A DNA stretch of 64,000 nt from Sulfurovum zhangzhouensis (GTDB taxonomy: Bacteria > Campylobacterota > Campylobacteria > Campylobacterales > Sulfurovaceae), in the NCBI RefSeq assembly GCF_030347965.1, contig NZ_JAQIBD010000001.1:310001-374000 (forward strand), read 5' to 3'. The position numbers were made by a program, and so were the translations under genes. Below the pieces are notes generated by a model. The model was not told the DNA's origin. It worked only from the letters and a program-made list of their open reading frames with translations, and made no database searches. The first letter of the stretch is position 1. Each line of letters starts with the position of its first letter. Below are positions 25,849-35,179 of this stretch, in pieces.

Positions 25849-26562
25849 CTATGATTCTGCAATAGCATTAGCAAACTCTTCAATGATTTTCTGCGGCTCA
25901 CTCTCTAACCGTTGCTGTACCATTTGAGAAAAACCATCAGGATAGATCTCAAAATCTTTACTCTTTATCGCTTCAATAACACACTTTACAATATCTTCCG
26001 GTTTTGCTTTCGGCATAGGGAAACCTTCGGTCATTCTAGTTTCGATTGGCCCGGGCAACACTTCATACACCTCACCACCGAAAAGAGTGAACTCTGCTCT
26101 TAATGCCTGGGTAAATGAATGCAGCGCACTTTTTGATATTGCATAGTTTGCCATCAACGGAAAGTTTACTAAGGCCAAGATAGAAGTAATATTGACTACC
26201 TTGCCTTGTGACTCCTTTAATTTATCAAAAAATACTTCTGTAACATTAACCGTACCTTTTAAATTGACCTCTATATCCAAAAAATTATTGTCATAAAGTC
26301 TACTGTTTGTATTGACTCCTGCATTATTGATCAGTAGATCGAGTGTATCTATTTTAGCAACAGCATTACTGATAGAATCTTTATCGGTAATATCCAATTC
26401 AATGATTTCAATAACAGAGCTAAGATCCTTAAATGCTTCTACACTTTTTAGATTCCTAGCTGCACAATAAATCTTTTTAGGATTTTGTTCCAATAACCCA
26501 TGAATGAACGCTTGTCCCAGTCCGCCGTTTGCACCTGTTATCAATATCGTTTTATTTTCCAT
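25849..26562 (-). CDS. Short-chain dehydrogenase/reductase
   Basis: The 237-residue classical SDR has 'ILITGANGGLGQAFIHGLL' (NAD(P) loop), 'LLINNAGVNTNS', the catalytic Ser in 'VVNITSILALVNF' and Tyr-x-x-x-Lys in 'MANYAISKSALHSF'. The start at 26562 is six bases after AAAAGG. It overlaps the end of the upstream marR gene by 11 bases, so the two are cotranscribed and the regulator probably controls it. The substrate is unknown. Confidence 0.87.
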   Translation of the reverse strand: MENKTILITGANGGLGQAFIHGLLEQNPKKIYCAARNLKSVEAFKDLSSVIEIIELDITDKDSISNAVAKIDTLDLLINNAGVNTNSRLYDNNFLDIEVNLKGTVNVTEVFFDKLKESQGKVVNITSILALVNFPLMANYAISKSALHSFTQALRAEFTLFGGEVYEVLPGPIETRMTEGFPMPKAKPEDIVKCVIEAIKSKDFEIYPDGFSQMVQQRLESEPQKIIEEFANAIAES

Positions 26563-26995
26563 TTTCATCCTTTTGAATATTTTCATATACTTTATTTAAA
26601 AGCTCAAGCAATGTTGTGGTTTCTTCTTCGCTTAAACCGTTGGTCATGTTTGCATTATGGGCACTTGACATAGGGATAACCTCTTCCACTAGTGCTACCG
26701 ATTTATCAGTGGAGAACAGTTTGATGGCACGCCTGTCATCTGTGTCTGCTTCCCGATTGATATAACCTTTTTGAATAAGCTTGTCGATCATTCTAGTGAG
26801 ATTGCCCTGATCTTTATAGGTAGAGTAAGCTAACTCCTTCTGACTGATACCATTTTGTTCAACCACACGAAATATTACTGACCATTGTTCAGGCGATATC
26901 CCATAATTTTTTATCATTTGGTTAAAGCTGTTTTTTGAAGCAATAGCTGTTCTGTTTAATACAAATCCTAAAGACCGGTCCATATCAAATTTCAT
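26552..26995 (-). CDS. MarR-family transcriptional regulator
   Basis: This 147-residue winged-helix protein has the family core 'ISPEQWSVIFRVVEQNGISQ' / 'KELAYSTYKDQGNLTRMIDKL' / 'GYINREADTDDRRAIKLF' (recognition helix and wing). Its promoter at 27018-27046 carries inverted repeats between -35 and -10, which suggests autorepression. The downstream SDR gene is the likely target. Confidence 0.88.
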   Translation of the reverse strand: MKFDMDRSLGFVLNRTAIASKNSFNQMIKNYGISPEQWSVIFRVVEQNGISQKELAYSTYKDQGNLTRMIDKLIQKGYINREADTDDRRAIKLFSTDKSVALVEEVIPMSSAHNANMTNGLSEEETTTLLELLNKVYENIQKDENGK

Positions 26996-27017
26996 GATTG
27001 ACTCCTTATGTGTAAAA

Positions 27018-27046
27018 TTATACTTGTTTTAACAATAGTTGTCAAG
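27018..27046 (-). promoter_or_regulatory. Consensus sigma-70 promoter with operator of marR operon
   Basis: On the minus strand TTGACA and TATAAT are both perfect and 17 bases apart. The spacer contains TTGTTAAAACAA and overlapping ACAACTATTGT, both with inverted arms. A promoter this strong normally needs a repressor, and binding of the MarR dimer to the spacer would block polymerase. Confidence 0.85.
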
Positions 27047-27158
27047 ACATATAATTGTTACGGAGTATTAGAAAAAGATGAAAGAACAAATAGAGACTAT
27101 GAAACGCTATATGCAAGTGCTATAATGTATAGTATAACCCAGGGTTGAAGGAGCAACT

Positions 27159-27665
27159 ATGAAATATCTATGGCTATCGTTACTTTTAATCTTTACAGCA
27201 TGCGTGGAGAAACCGGAACATGTGAAACCGATCGGGGAGTTTAAGCTAGAACGTTATCTTGGCACCTGGTATGAGATCGCACGGCTTGACCATTCATTTG
27301 AGCGTGGACTTGAGAAGATCACGGCAACCTACACCATGCGTGAGGATGGAGGTGTCAAGGTCATCAATCGGGGATTTGATACTCAAAATAGAAGATGGAA
27401 AGAGGCTGAAGGCAAAGCATACTTTGTAGAAAATCCGGACACCGGATTTTTAAAGGTTTCATTTTTTGGACCATTTTACGGTGCTTATATCGTAATGGAT
27501 ACGGACTATGAGAGCTATACGATGATCAGCGGACCTGACCACTCCTACTTATGGATACTTTCTCGTACTCCATACCTTGATACGGAGATTCAATCTCATT
27601 TGATCGCTAAAGCGAAGGAAGCAGGCTTTAACACCGATAAACTGATCTTTGTTTCACATCAATGA
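27159..27665 (+). CDS. blc: Bacterial lipocalin, lipoprotein (Blc-like)
   Basis: The 168-residue protein has a lipoprotein signal ending in the lipobox LIFTAC and the lipocalin GxW motif in 'YLGTWYEIARLDHSFERG'. The later motifs are 'TATYTMREDGGVKVINRG' and 'YLWILSRTP'. It should bind lipids or hydrophobic molecules at the outer membrane. It diverges from the marR-SDR pair. The gene looks intact, unlike its two downstream neighbours. Confidence 0.9.
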   Translation: MKYLWLSLLLIFTACVEKPEHVKPIGEFKLERYLGTWYEIARLDHSFERGLEKITATYTMREDGGVKVINRGFDTQNRRWKEAEGKAYFVENPDTGFLKVSFFGPFYGAYIVMDTDYESYTMISGPDHSYLWILSRTPYLDTEIQSHLIAKAKEAGFNTDKLIFVSHQ

Positions 27666-27727
27666 ACAGGATAGAACTACCAACTACCTGCTTTTGCCGA
27701 TAGAATAAAGCAAAAAAAGGGAGTTGT

Positions 27728-28162
27728 ATGTTCAATACCTATACTACAGTAGAAAACACTAACCATGCTCAGCCAAGAGTTACGGCAATCCTTGCATGCA
27801 AAGAGAACCTGATGGCAGCTACATAGCACATGCGCATCGCAAGATCACCTTTCCGCTATGCTGTCACTGTACGTGGTGAGAACCATACACATAGTATGCT
27901 TGAAGAACACAGTTCATTTACTCTCAATTTTCTACCATTTTCATGGATGGAAACTGTTGATATGACTGGCCGACTTGACGGGAATACAGATGACAAACTT
28001 TCTCAAAGTGATTTGGAAATAGAAGGCAAAGACAAATACGGTAACATACTGCTCAGTACTTCAGACTTCATCTATGAGTGCAAAGTATGTGATACCTACC
28101 GCAATGGTGACCATACGCTCTTCATCACAGATGTGAGTAATATCTGTGTCAATAAAGTGTAG
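27728..28162 (+). pseudogene. Flavin reductase-like gene interrupted by in-frame TAG
   Basis: From the ATG at 27728 (AGGGAG upstream) the frame reads 32 residues ending 'CKENLMAAT', then TAG at 27824-27826. The same frame continues 'HMRIARSPFRYAVTVRGENH' to 28162. Flavin reductase-like split-barrel proteins have '(N/D)xMTAAWhxPiSf.P' here, so TAG stands where Trp (TGG) is expected: a one-base nonsense change. The rest of the frame (144 codons in all) is intact, which points to recent loss. A start at the internal ATG 27830 would lack the first FMN-binding strands. Confidence 0.75.
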
Positions 28163-28365
28163 AGCAGCTCCCCTCTTCTTTTTCTTAGCAAAGACACTTA
28201 TACGACGATCAAAACACCTACACAGTTAGATAAGAGTATCTAAAAGCACATTGCATCACACTATGATGCAGGGCCATATCTATCAACTGACATTATCTGA
28301 CTACAAAACGACCACTTTATTACATAAAATAATCATTGACAAGCAATAGTAAGATAGGAAATGAA

Positions 28366-28783
28366 ATGAACAAAGTACGATTAAAAACTTTTTTTGAGAC
28401 CATAGATACAGAAGCAGGTATTGATGATTTCAAGAGTATCTATGCTAAAGAGGTACATTTCATTGACCCGCTATGTGAACTCAATGATGTAGGGGCAGTC
28501 TATCGTTTCTTTCAACAGATCTATCAAAAAGTCGATACTCCAAATATTCTCATTAGTGAATCCCTCAGTGAAGGAGAAATCACTTATGTAAAATGGAGTT
28601 TAACTTCAATTTTCAAGATACACAAGAGGAACACAGCTTTGATGGATAAGCCATATAGTTTTTGATAGCCAAGGGAAGATCATAGAAAAAACAAATTATT
28701 GGGACACAGCAGAGCATATCTATGAAACGATTCCTCTACTTGGCAATATGATTCGATGGGCTAAAAAGAGGATAAGACCATAG
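28366..28783 (+). pseudogene. NTF2/SnoaL-like gene broken by two frameshifts
   Basis: The frame from the ATG at 28366 gives 'DFKSIYAKEVHFIDPLCELN', typical of SnoaL-like proteins, up to 'VKWSLT' near 28604. The homology then continues in a second frame ('NFQDTQEEHSFDG') and, after about 28643, in a third ('SHIVFDSQGKIIEKTNYWDT' to 'MIRWAKKRIRP' and a stop at 28783). Both shifts look like single-base losses. Either the gene has decayed or the assembly has two small errors. In other bacteria the intact protein lies near lipocalin, SDR and photolyase genes. Confidence 0.7.
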
Positions 28784-28872
28784 AAGCATAGAGTTGCCTC
28801 CAAAAGAGAGTTATGCTAGACTATCTCATGTACACTGTATAGGTGCAGCAATGAATGGTAAAAGGCAGATAA

Positions 28873-29421
28873 ATGTTTAAAAGAATTTTACTACTACTGT
28901 TTCTGATGACTTTACTGGCAGTAGGAAAGGATGCGATAATGCAGTCAATCTATGATTTTAAGGTAAAAAGCATTGATGGGCAAGAGACAACTCTAGCTCC
29001 CTACAAAGGCAATGTATTGTTGATCGTGAATGTTGCAAGTAAGTGCGGTTATACACCACAGTATGAGGGACTTGAATCACTTTATAAAAAATACAAAGAG
29101 AAAGGTTTGGTCGTACTCGGTTTTCCCTGCAACCAGTTTGCCAACCAGGAACCCGGTACAGAAAAGGAGATACAGAACTTCTGTCGTATCAACTACGGCG
29201 TAACTTTCCCTATGTTTTCCAAAATAGAAGTAAACGGAGACAATGCACACCCTCTTTATGTCTATCTCAAATCCAAACAAACAGGTATTTTGGGCACGGA
29301 AGCGATCAAGTGGAACTTTACCAAATTCCTTGTAGACAAAGAGGGAAAAGTAGTCGCACGTTTTGGTTCATCAACCAAGCCGGAAGAACTTGAAGAAGAG
29401 ATCGAGACACTCCTAAAGTAA
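28873..29421 (+). CDS. Glutathione peroxidase family protein, probably periplasmic
   Basis: The 182-residue thioredoxin-fold peroxidase has the active-site Cys in 'VNVASKCGYTPQYEGL', the block 'LVVLGFPCNQFANQEPG' and the Trp/Asn pair in 'AIKWNFTKFLVD'. The first 19 residues (MFKRILLLLFLMTLLAVG) form a signal peptide; the family core starts at residue 23 with MQSIYDFKV. In bacteria these enzymes generally use thioredoxin-like donors. It is a single-gene unit. Confidence 0.88.
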   Translation: MFKRILLLLFLMTLLAVGKDAIMQSIYDFKVKSIDGQETTLAPYKGNVLLIVNVASKCGYTPQYEGLESLYKKYKEKGLVVLGFPCNQFANQEPGTEKEIQNFCRINYGVTFPMFSKIEVNGDNAHPLYVYLKSKQTGILGTEAIKWNFTKFLVDKEGKVVARFGSSTKPEELEEEIETLLK

Positions 29422-29434
29422 AAAACTACTAGAG

Positions 29435-29460
29435 TGTGCACATAATAGTGTGCTCACTTA
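29435..29460 (+). terminator. Hairpin after glutathione peroxidase gene
   Basis: AGTGTGCACA and TGTGCTCACT pair over ten positions with one mismatch around TAATAG. No T-run follows, so its efficiency is uncertain. Confidence 0.4.
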
Positions 29461-29533
29461 TCATAAATAAGCCTCCCTTATCTCAATAATAACCTTTTAA
29501 GTAAATATTAACAATTTGATGCTAATATTTTAA

Positions 29534-29552
29534 TTGACCGACGGTCAGTCAA
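29534..29552. promoter_or_regulatory. TetR-family operator
   Basis: TTGACCGACGGTCAGTCAA contains the perfect inner palindrome GACCG-A-CGGTC and outer TTGAC/GTCAA arms, the usual form of TetR-family operators. It ends ten bases before the tetR start codon and would control the whole efflux operon. Confidence 0.8.
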
Positions 29553-29562
29553 AAGGAGTTTT

Positions 29563-30162
29563 ATGGCAATTATCGTCAATAAAGAAGAAAAACGAAAGAA
29601 CATTGCACTTTCATGCAGATCACTGCTGTTAGAGCATGGTATTAATGATCTGACTATTGCACAGATAGCCAAAGCAGCAGGAATCGGTAAAGGTACAGTA
29701 TATGAGTATTTTCAAAACAAAGAGGATATTGTCTTTGAGATTATCACACTGTTTATTGCCGAACATGAAGAAGAATTTTATAAAAAAGTCACACAAGCTG
29801 AATCGACTAAAGAGAAGATCTACCATTTTTTAAACCTACTCTATGTAAATGAAGAGACAAAAAAACATCTGTCTCTTTATCGAGAGTTCATTGCGTTCTC
29901 TTTAATAGACGGTACAGAAGAAATGGAACAGTTTAGCCAAGCATGTCAAAACAAATTTTCGGCAATTTTGGAAACGATCTTCGATGAAGCCATACAAAAT
30001 CATGAAATAGTTCCTGCAGCACGTGACTTGATCCCTGCCCTTCACCTCTTTTCAAAAGGTCTGGTGATCGATACACACATACTGCATACGGATGCTAAAA
30101 GTGAGATATCCCGTTTTATAGAAACACTTTTTACATTGATTGAAATTAAGGAGAAAAAATGA
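29563..30162 (+). CDS. TetR/AcrR-family transcriptional repressor
   Basis: The 199-residue regulator has an N-terminal helix-turn-helix, 'LTIAQIAKAAGIGKGTVYEYF', and a variable ligand-binding C-terminal part. It is the first gene of the efflux operon, lies directly behind its putative operator, and overlaps the next gene (ATGA). It probably represses the pump genes until an inducer binds. Confidence 0.9.
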   Translation: MAIIVNKEEKRKNIALSCRSLLLEHGINDLTIAQIAKAAGIGKGTVYEYFQNKEDIVFEIITLFIAEHEEEFYKKVTQAESTKEKIYHFLNLLYVNEETKKHLSLYREFIAFSLIDGTEEMEQFSQACQNKFSAILETIFDEAIQNHEIVPAARDLIPALHLFSKGLVIDTHILHTDAKSEISRFIETLFTLIEIKEKK

Positions 30163-31406
30163 GAATCATATGGATGGTGCTACTGCCTATCTGGCTTACA
30201 GCTCAAGATTATGGACTGAAAAGCTTGATTACACATGCACATCAGAACAATCCGATGATCAAAGCTACAGAGTTAAATACACAAGCTAAATCCAAAGAGC
30301 TAGAAGCTGCAAAAAGTGCTTTTTGGCCAGCGCTTGATATCGGAGGAAGCTATAGCAGAGTTAATCCGACTACACTTGTAAACCCGGGTGAAGTAACAAG
30401 CGGATATGCAACAGTGAGTATGGAATTATATGACGGTGGCAGGAAAAGCGCCTTTACACGTGCTAAGAGATTTGAATACAGCGCTTCACTCTTCGAACAA
30501 GAGGCATTTGCCAAAAACCTTTCATTAAAGGTTATAGATCACTACTATACCGTCCGTAAACTTCAAGCGATGCTCTCTGCACTTTATGGACAATCCAAAG
30601 AACTTAAAGCGCAACTTGACCGTATAAGAAAGTTCCATGCTGCAGGACTTGCGACCCAAGAGGATATTGACAAACTTGTAGCAGTCTATGAAAATAACCG
30701 GTATACGATAGAAAATACAAAGTTGGCACTTGAAACAAGAATGGAAAACCTACGCCTTGAGAGTGGACTACCCGTAGACACCCTTAAAAAAAGTATGTTC
30801 AAAGAACCTCACAATGTCACATTTGAGCCTTATGAGAACAGTAAGATACTTAAAGCCACAGCCAATGCATTGAATGAAAATGCAAATGCAATCAATGCCG
30901 GATACCTGCCGCAGATCACTATACAGGATACTTACAGTAGATCCGACTATGACAATCTGGCTTCATCACCGGGTCTAGACCCTAGTTCTATTTTACTTGA
31001 TCATCAAAACCAGGCAAGTGTTTCTGTGAGTATGCGCCTTTTTGATAACGGTAAAATGAAAAAAGAGAAAGAAGCTCTGCAGTATCAGAAACTGGCTCTT
31101 GAATCAGAACGTGAATACCGTATCAACGAACAGAAGATGCAGTTTAGACTTTCCCAAAAAAATCTACAGACGATCCAAGCAAAACTCAAAAGTGCACGCA
31201 GTGAACTGACATCAGCTCAAAGCACATACCGGGCTATTGTAAAGAAGTTTGAGAACGGTTTGGTAGACAATATTGCTTATCTAGACGCTCTGAATAATCA
31301 AACACTGGCAAAAGCACGCTTTGATGAAACACGCTTTGACTATGAAATAGCCAAATCAATCCATTACTATTATGCAGGGAAAGATCCCAAGGAGTTTATA
31401 CAATGA
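30159..31406 (+). CDS. TolC-family outer-membrane efflux protein
   Basis: The 415-residue protein has a signal peptide (to about residue 15), then two OEP repeats, with 'AAKSAFWPALDIGGSYSRV' and 'ALNENANAINAGYLPQITIQ' at corresponding positions and a second 'ALNNQTLAKARFDETRFDYE' coiled-coil part. It forms the outer-membrane duct of the tripartite pump encoded by the next two genes. The start and the next gene's start both overlap stops as ATGA. Confidence 0.9.
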   Translation: MRIIWMVLLPIWLTAQDYGLKSLITHAHQNNPMIKATELNTQAKSKELEAAKSAFWPALDIGGSYSRVNPTTLVNPGEVTSGYATVSMELYDGGRKSAFTRAKRFEYSASLFEQEAFAKNLSLKVIDHYYTVRKLQAMLSALYGQSKELKAQLDRIRKFHAAGLATQEDIDKLVAVYENNRYTIENTKLALETRMENLRLESGLPVDTLKKSMFKEPHNVTFEPYENSKILKATANALNENANAINAGYLPQITIQDTYSRSDYDNLASSPGLDPSSILLDHQNQASVSVSMRLFDNGKMKKEKEALQYQKLALESEREYRINEQKMQFRLSQKNLQTIQAKLKSARSELTSAQSTYRAIVKKFENGLVDNIAYLDALNNQTLAKARFDETRFDYEIAKSIHYYYAGKDPKEFIQ

Positions 31407-32110
31407 AAAAACTATTGATTTCAATGATCATGATGGCTACAGCCATCTATGCTGAGGAGGTTTATGCAACATTCCAGGTCGAAGCAGACAAAAGTGCAGA
31501 ACTGGCTTTCAGTAGCAGCGGTATCGTAAACAAGGTCCATATAGACGTAGGCAGTATCGTAAAAAAAGACGATGTACTGGCATCTCTTGAAAACAGTGAC
31601 CTTAAAGCAATGCTTGAAAGTGCTCAGGCAGCAGAGAAGTATGCAAAAAAAGATTTTGATAGACAGCAAAAGGTCAAACAAGTCATTGATCAGGCTCAGT
31701 TTGATCAATATGCCTATAAATATGAAAATGCAAAAGCACAAGCTGCTTACCAAAAAGCATTGTTTGAAAAGACGGTACTCAAAGCACCTTTTGACGGGGT
31801 GATCTTCAAAAAAATGGTAGAAGAAGGTGATGTGGTCAGCGGTGCAATGATCCGTACGATTTTAATGATCCAAAGTCTTCATGAGAGAAAACTTATCCTT
31901 ACCTTTGATCAGAAGTACCATGCAACCGTAAAAGTGGGAGATCTGTTTAAATATAAGGTCGATGGAGATGATAATCTCTATGAAGGTAAAATCATCAAGA
32001 TCTACCCTGCCCTTGATATAGATAAAAGAAAGGTGATCGCTGAAGTAGAAGCCAAAGATCTCATGGTAGGTCTCTTTGGTGAGGGAATGATCATCACAAA
32101 TGAGAAGTAG
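31403..32110 (+). CDS. RND pump periplasmic adaptor (HlyD/AcrA type)
   Basis: This short membrane-fusion protein of 235 residues has a signal peptide ending near IYA, a lipoyl half 'GIVNKVHIDVGSIVKKDDVL', a helical hairpin 'YAKKDFDRQQKVKQVID', and the second lipoyl half 'KTVLKAPFDGVIFKKMVEEG' with a beta-barrel after it. The membrane-proximal domain is minimal. It connects the TolC-type duct and the RND pump. Confidence 0.88.
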   Translation: MKKLLISMIMMATAIYAEEVYATFQVEADKSAELAFSSSGIVNKVHIDVGSIVKKDDVLASLENSDLKAMLESAQAAEKYAKKDFDRQQKVKQVIDQAQFDQYAYKYENAKAQAAYQKALFEKTVLKAPFDGVIFKKMVEEGDVVSGAMIRTILMIQSLHERKLILTFDQKYHATVKVGDLFKYKVDGDDNLYEGKIIKIYPALDIDKRKVIAEVEAKDLMVGLFGEGMIITNEK

Positions 32111-32139
32111 ACTGCAACTAAGAAAGAGATGGACAGAAA

Positions 32140-35100
32140 ATGTATAAATTAGCTATAAACCGACCAATCACAACATTAATGTATGTGCTGTCACTCATTA
32201 TATTCGGGTGGATGAGCTTCAAAGCAATGCCTGCAGCACTATTTCCAAATGTTGATTTCCCTATCGTTACAGTAAAAACTGTTTATCCCGGTGCAGAGCC
32301 GACTACGATAGAGTCTGAGGTTACCGATAAGATTGAAGAAGCAATCTCAAGGATCGGAGGAATAGACTCTGTCATCTCAACAAGTAGTGACAGTGTAAGT
32401 GTTGTTACGATCAAGTTTTTTCTTGAAAGAGACATTGATGAAGCAACCAATGATGTAAGAGACAAGGTCTCTGCAGTCTCATTACCTAAAGATGCAGAGA
32501 CACCGCTAGTAAGTAAACTCGACATCGGCGGTGCATCAGTGATCAACCTCTTTTTAACTGCCAAAAATGATACATTGCAAAACCTGATGGTATTTGCGGA
32601 TGAAAAAGTCAAACCGGCGATTCAGAAAATCAATGGCGTGGGTGGGATCAATATCATCGGATACAAAGACAGAGAGATTAGAGTATTCCCGGATATCAGT
32701 AAGCTTAACCAAAATAATATTTCGATCAAAGAACTCAATGATATCGTAGCAAAAGAGAATAATAAGATCGGTGGAGGAAAGCTCATTACAGAAGAAAAAG
32801 AGTTTATCCTTAAAACAAAAGCCGATGCTATGAGTATCGAAGAGCTTCAAAATATCAAGATCAAAGAGGGACTCAGACTTAAAGATGTTGCTAACGTAGT
32901 AGACGGTTTGAGTGATCCGAAAAGTTATGCTTCTTATGAAGGTGTAGAAGGAGTAATGCTTGAAGTACAAAAAATTTCAGGTACCAACACACTGGAGATC
33001 GTCTCAAAAGTTAAAGCAGAAATTCCAACAATAGAGAAGATGGCGGGAGAAAGGTTTGAAGTAAAACTACTTAACGATACCTCGCCATTTATCATCCACT
33101 CTTTGGAAGATGTAGAATTTGACTTGATCTATGGTTCTATACTTGCCGTGATCATTATCTTTGTTTTTCTGCGAAATATGACGATCACTTTAGTATCAGC
33201 ACTCTCGATCCCTACTTCTATCTTCGGTACGATCGCATTGATGCACTTTATGGGTTATGATCTCAATAAAATGACACTGATCGGGCTTACACTGGCTATC
33301 GGGATCATTATCGATGACGCCGTTGTTGTTATCGAAAATATCTATAAGAAACTTGAAGCAGGTAAAGGAAGGTTCGAGGCCGCTTTTGAAGGGGTTAAGG
33401 AGATCGCATTTGCTATTTTGGCGATCTCGGCAATGCTTTTGGCCGTATTTATTCCTGTATCCAACATGAGCGGTATTGTAGGTAAGTTTTTTGAATCATT
33501 TGCAATGACGGTTGGATTTGCCGTGATCATCTCCTATACGATTGCACTAAGCTTCATCCCAAGTCTCGGCGCAAGGACTTTGGAGAAAAAAGAGAGCCGT
33601 TTTTATGATCTCACAGAACCTTTTTTCAAATCTTTGGAAGGTATTTATGACCGAGCACTACGCTTTGTATTGCGGTTTAGAAAAACTACGCTGATTTTAG
33701 TCTTTGTCATCTTCTTTGGTTCATTAAGCTTATTCCCAAAAATCGGTATGGACTTTGTTCCCAAAGAGGATAAGGGTGAGTTTGAAGTACAGATCAAAGC
33801 AAATGCAGGTATCTCCCTCGAAAAAATGATCAAAGAGTCTAAAAAGATAGAAGCGGTAGTGAAAGAAGATAAAAGTGTCGTCTACACTACACTGAGTATT
33901 GGGTATAACACTGCACAAGAGATCAATAAAGCAGTGATCTATGTGAAGCTTACACCTAAAAAAGAAAGAGATCTGAATCAAGAACATATCATCCAAAATC
34001 TAAGAGAGAGACTAAAGCCTTATCAAAAGTCACTCTATATCACTGCTGCAGCGATACCGAATATCAAAGGAGCCGGGGTTAGCGTACCTTATCAGATCGT
34101 TTTAAAATCTGACTCATTTGAAGCACTTAAAACTGCTACTCATAATCTCACTGAGTATCTTGCTCAGAAAAAAGGATTTGTTGATATCGATACCAACCTT
34201 GAAGAAGGTAAACCGCAAATAGAGATACATATCTTACGTGAAAATGCAAGTAGAATGGGTATTAGTGCTTTACAGATCGCTGAAGCGGTCTCTACAGCCT
34301 TCTCAAGTGATCTTGAGATCTCACACTACGAAGAGAGCGGAAAGCAGTATAATATCTCACTAAGAGTGGATGATAAATCCAGAAAGAGTATAGAGGATAT
34401 CAAAAAGATACAACTACGTGCCCAAAACGGTGAACTTGTTTACTTGGATGGTCTAGTAGAATTCGAAGAGACTGATTCGCTGGCAAGCATCTACCATTTT
34501 GATAGACAAAGACAAGTAAGTGTCTATGCCGATCTTTTTGGACTGGATCTTGGAGGAGCGGTGAAATATACAACAGATAAGATCGATGAACTTTTACCCA
34601 AAGAGGTTAGTTATAAATTTACAGGATTTGCTGAAGAGATGGGTAAAACAGGTAAAGCTTTCGGTGCAGCACTTGGACTTACCATCATCTTGATGTTTAT
34701 TATCCTTGCGATCCTCTATGAGTCACTGATACAGCCTATCATCATCATGGTAGCATTACCGCTCAGTATTATCGGGGTACTGATCGCTCTTTATCTAAGC
34801 GGACTACAGTTCAGTCTCTTTGTTATGATTGGATTCATGCTTTTGATGGGTATGGTTGGGAAAAATGCCGTACTTTTGGTTGACTTTGCCAATGAAGCTC
34901 TCAAGTCAGGTAAAACTACTGATGAAGCCCTCTTGGAAGCAGGAGAAAAAAGGCTAAGACCGATCCTTATGACAACGATTGCGATGATCTTTGCAATGCT
35001 TCCTCTTGCTATCGCAACAGGCCTGGGAAGTGAGACCAAAGCACCTATGGCTACTGCCGTTATAGGAGGATTGATCAGTTCAATGATACTTACTCTACTA

Positions 35101-35178
35101 GTTGTCCCGGTCATCTATAAAATGATCACACCGATAGACAGATGGTTAAGAAAGTGGTATGAGGTAGGCAAGGTATAA
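32140..35178 (+). CDS. RND-family efflux transporter permease
   Basis: The 1012-residue inner-membrane pump has the AcrB/HAE1 architecture. The N-terminal helix begins 'INRPITTLMYVLSLIIFGWM', followed by the porter domain 'FPNVDFPIVTVKTVYPGAEP' and helices 2-6 around residues 325-470 with the proton-relay 'IGIIIDDAVVVIENI' (adjacent Asp pair). A second porter half and helices 8-12 ('MGMVGKNAVLLVDFAN') complete it. It exports drugs or other toxic compounds using the proton gradient. Operon with TetR, TolC and adaptor. Confidence 0.92.
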   Translation: MYKLAINRPITTLMYVLSLIIFGWMSFKAMPAALFPNVDFPIVTVKTVYPGAEPTTIESEVTDKIEEAISRIGGIDSVISTSSDSVSVVTIKFFLERDIDEATNDVRDKVSAVSLPKDAETPLVSKLDIGGASVINLFLTAKNDTLQNLMVFADEKVKPAIQKINGVGGINIIGYKDREIRVFPDISKLNQNNISIKELNDIVAKENNKIGGGKLITEEKEFILKTKADAMSIEELQNIKIKEGLRLKDVANVVDGLSDPKSYASYEGVEGVMLEVQKISGTNTLEIVSKVKAEIPTIEKMAGERFEVKLLNDTSPFIIHSLEDVEFDLIYGSILAVIIIFVFLRNMTITLVSALSIPTSIFGTIALMHFMGYDLNKMTLIGLTLAIGIIIDDAVVVIENIYKKLEAGKGRFEAAFEGVKEIAFAILAISAMLLAVFIPVSNMSGIVGKFFESFAMTVGFAVIISYTIALSFIPSLGARTLEKKESRFYDLTEPFFKSLEGIYDRALRFVLRFRKTTLILVFVIFFGSLSLFPKIGMDFVPKEDKGEFEVQIKANAGISLEKMIKESKKIEAVVKEDKSVVYTTLSIGYNTAQEINKAVIYVKLTPKKERDLNQEHIIQNLRERLKPYQKSLYITAAAIPNIKGAGVSVPYQIVLKSDSFEALKTATHNLTEYLAQKKGFVDIDTNLEEGKPQIEIHILRENASRMGISALQIAEAVSTAFSSDLEISHYEESGKQYNISLRVDDKSRKSIEDIKKIQLRAQNGELVYLDGLVEFEETDSLASIYHFDRQRQVSVYADLFGLDLGGAVKYTTDKIDELLPKEVSYKFTGFAEEMGKTGKAFGAALGLTIILMFIILAILYESLIQPIIIMVALPLSIIGVLIALYLSGLQFSLFVMIGFMLLMGMVGKNAVLLVDFANEALKSGKTTDEALLEAGEKRLRPILMTTIAMIFAMLPLAIATGLGSETKAPMATAVIGGLISSMILTLLVVPVIYKMITPIDRWLRKWYEVGKV

Positions 35179-35179
35179 C

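Noticed and set aside
27830-28162. A complete 110-residue gene starting at the ATG 27830
   Set aside because: It lacks a ribosome-binding site and the first strands of the family; the same frame continues upstream across a TAG to a well-placed ATG, so it is part of a broken gene.
28220-28280. Short hairpins TAGATA-AGAG-TATCTA and GCATCA-CACTA-TGATGC as terminators
   Set aside because: Both have six-bp stems and no T-run; they may be chance in AT-rich DNA downstream of a pseudogene.
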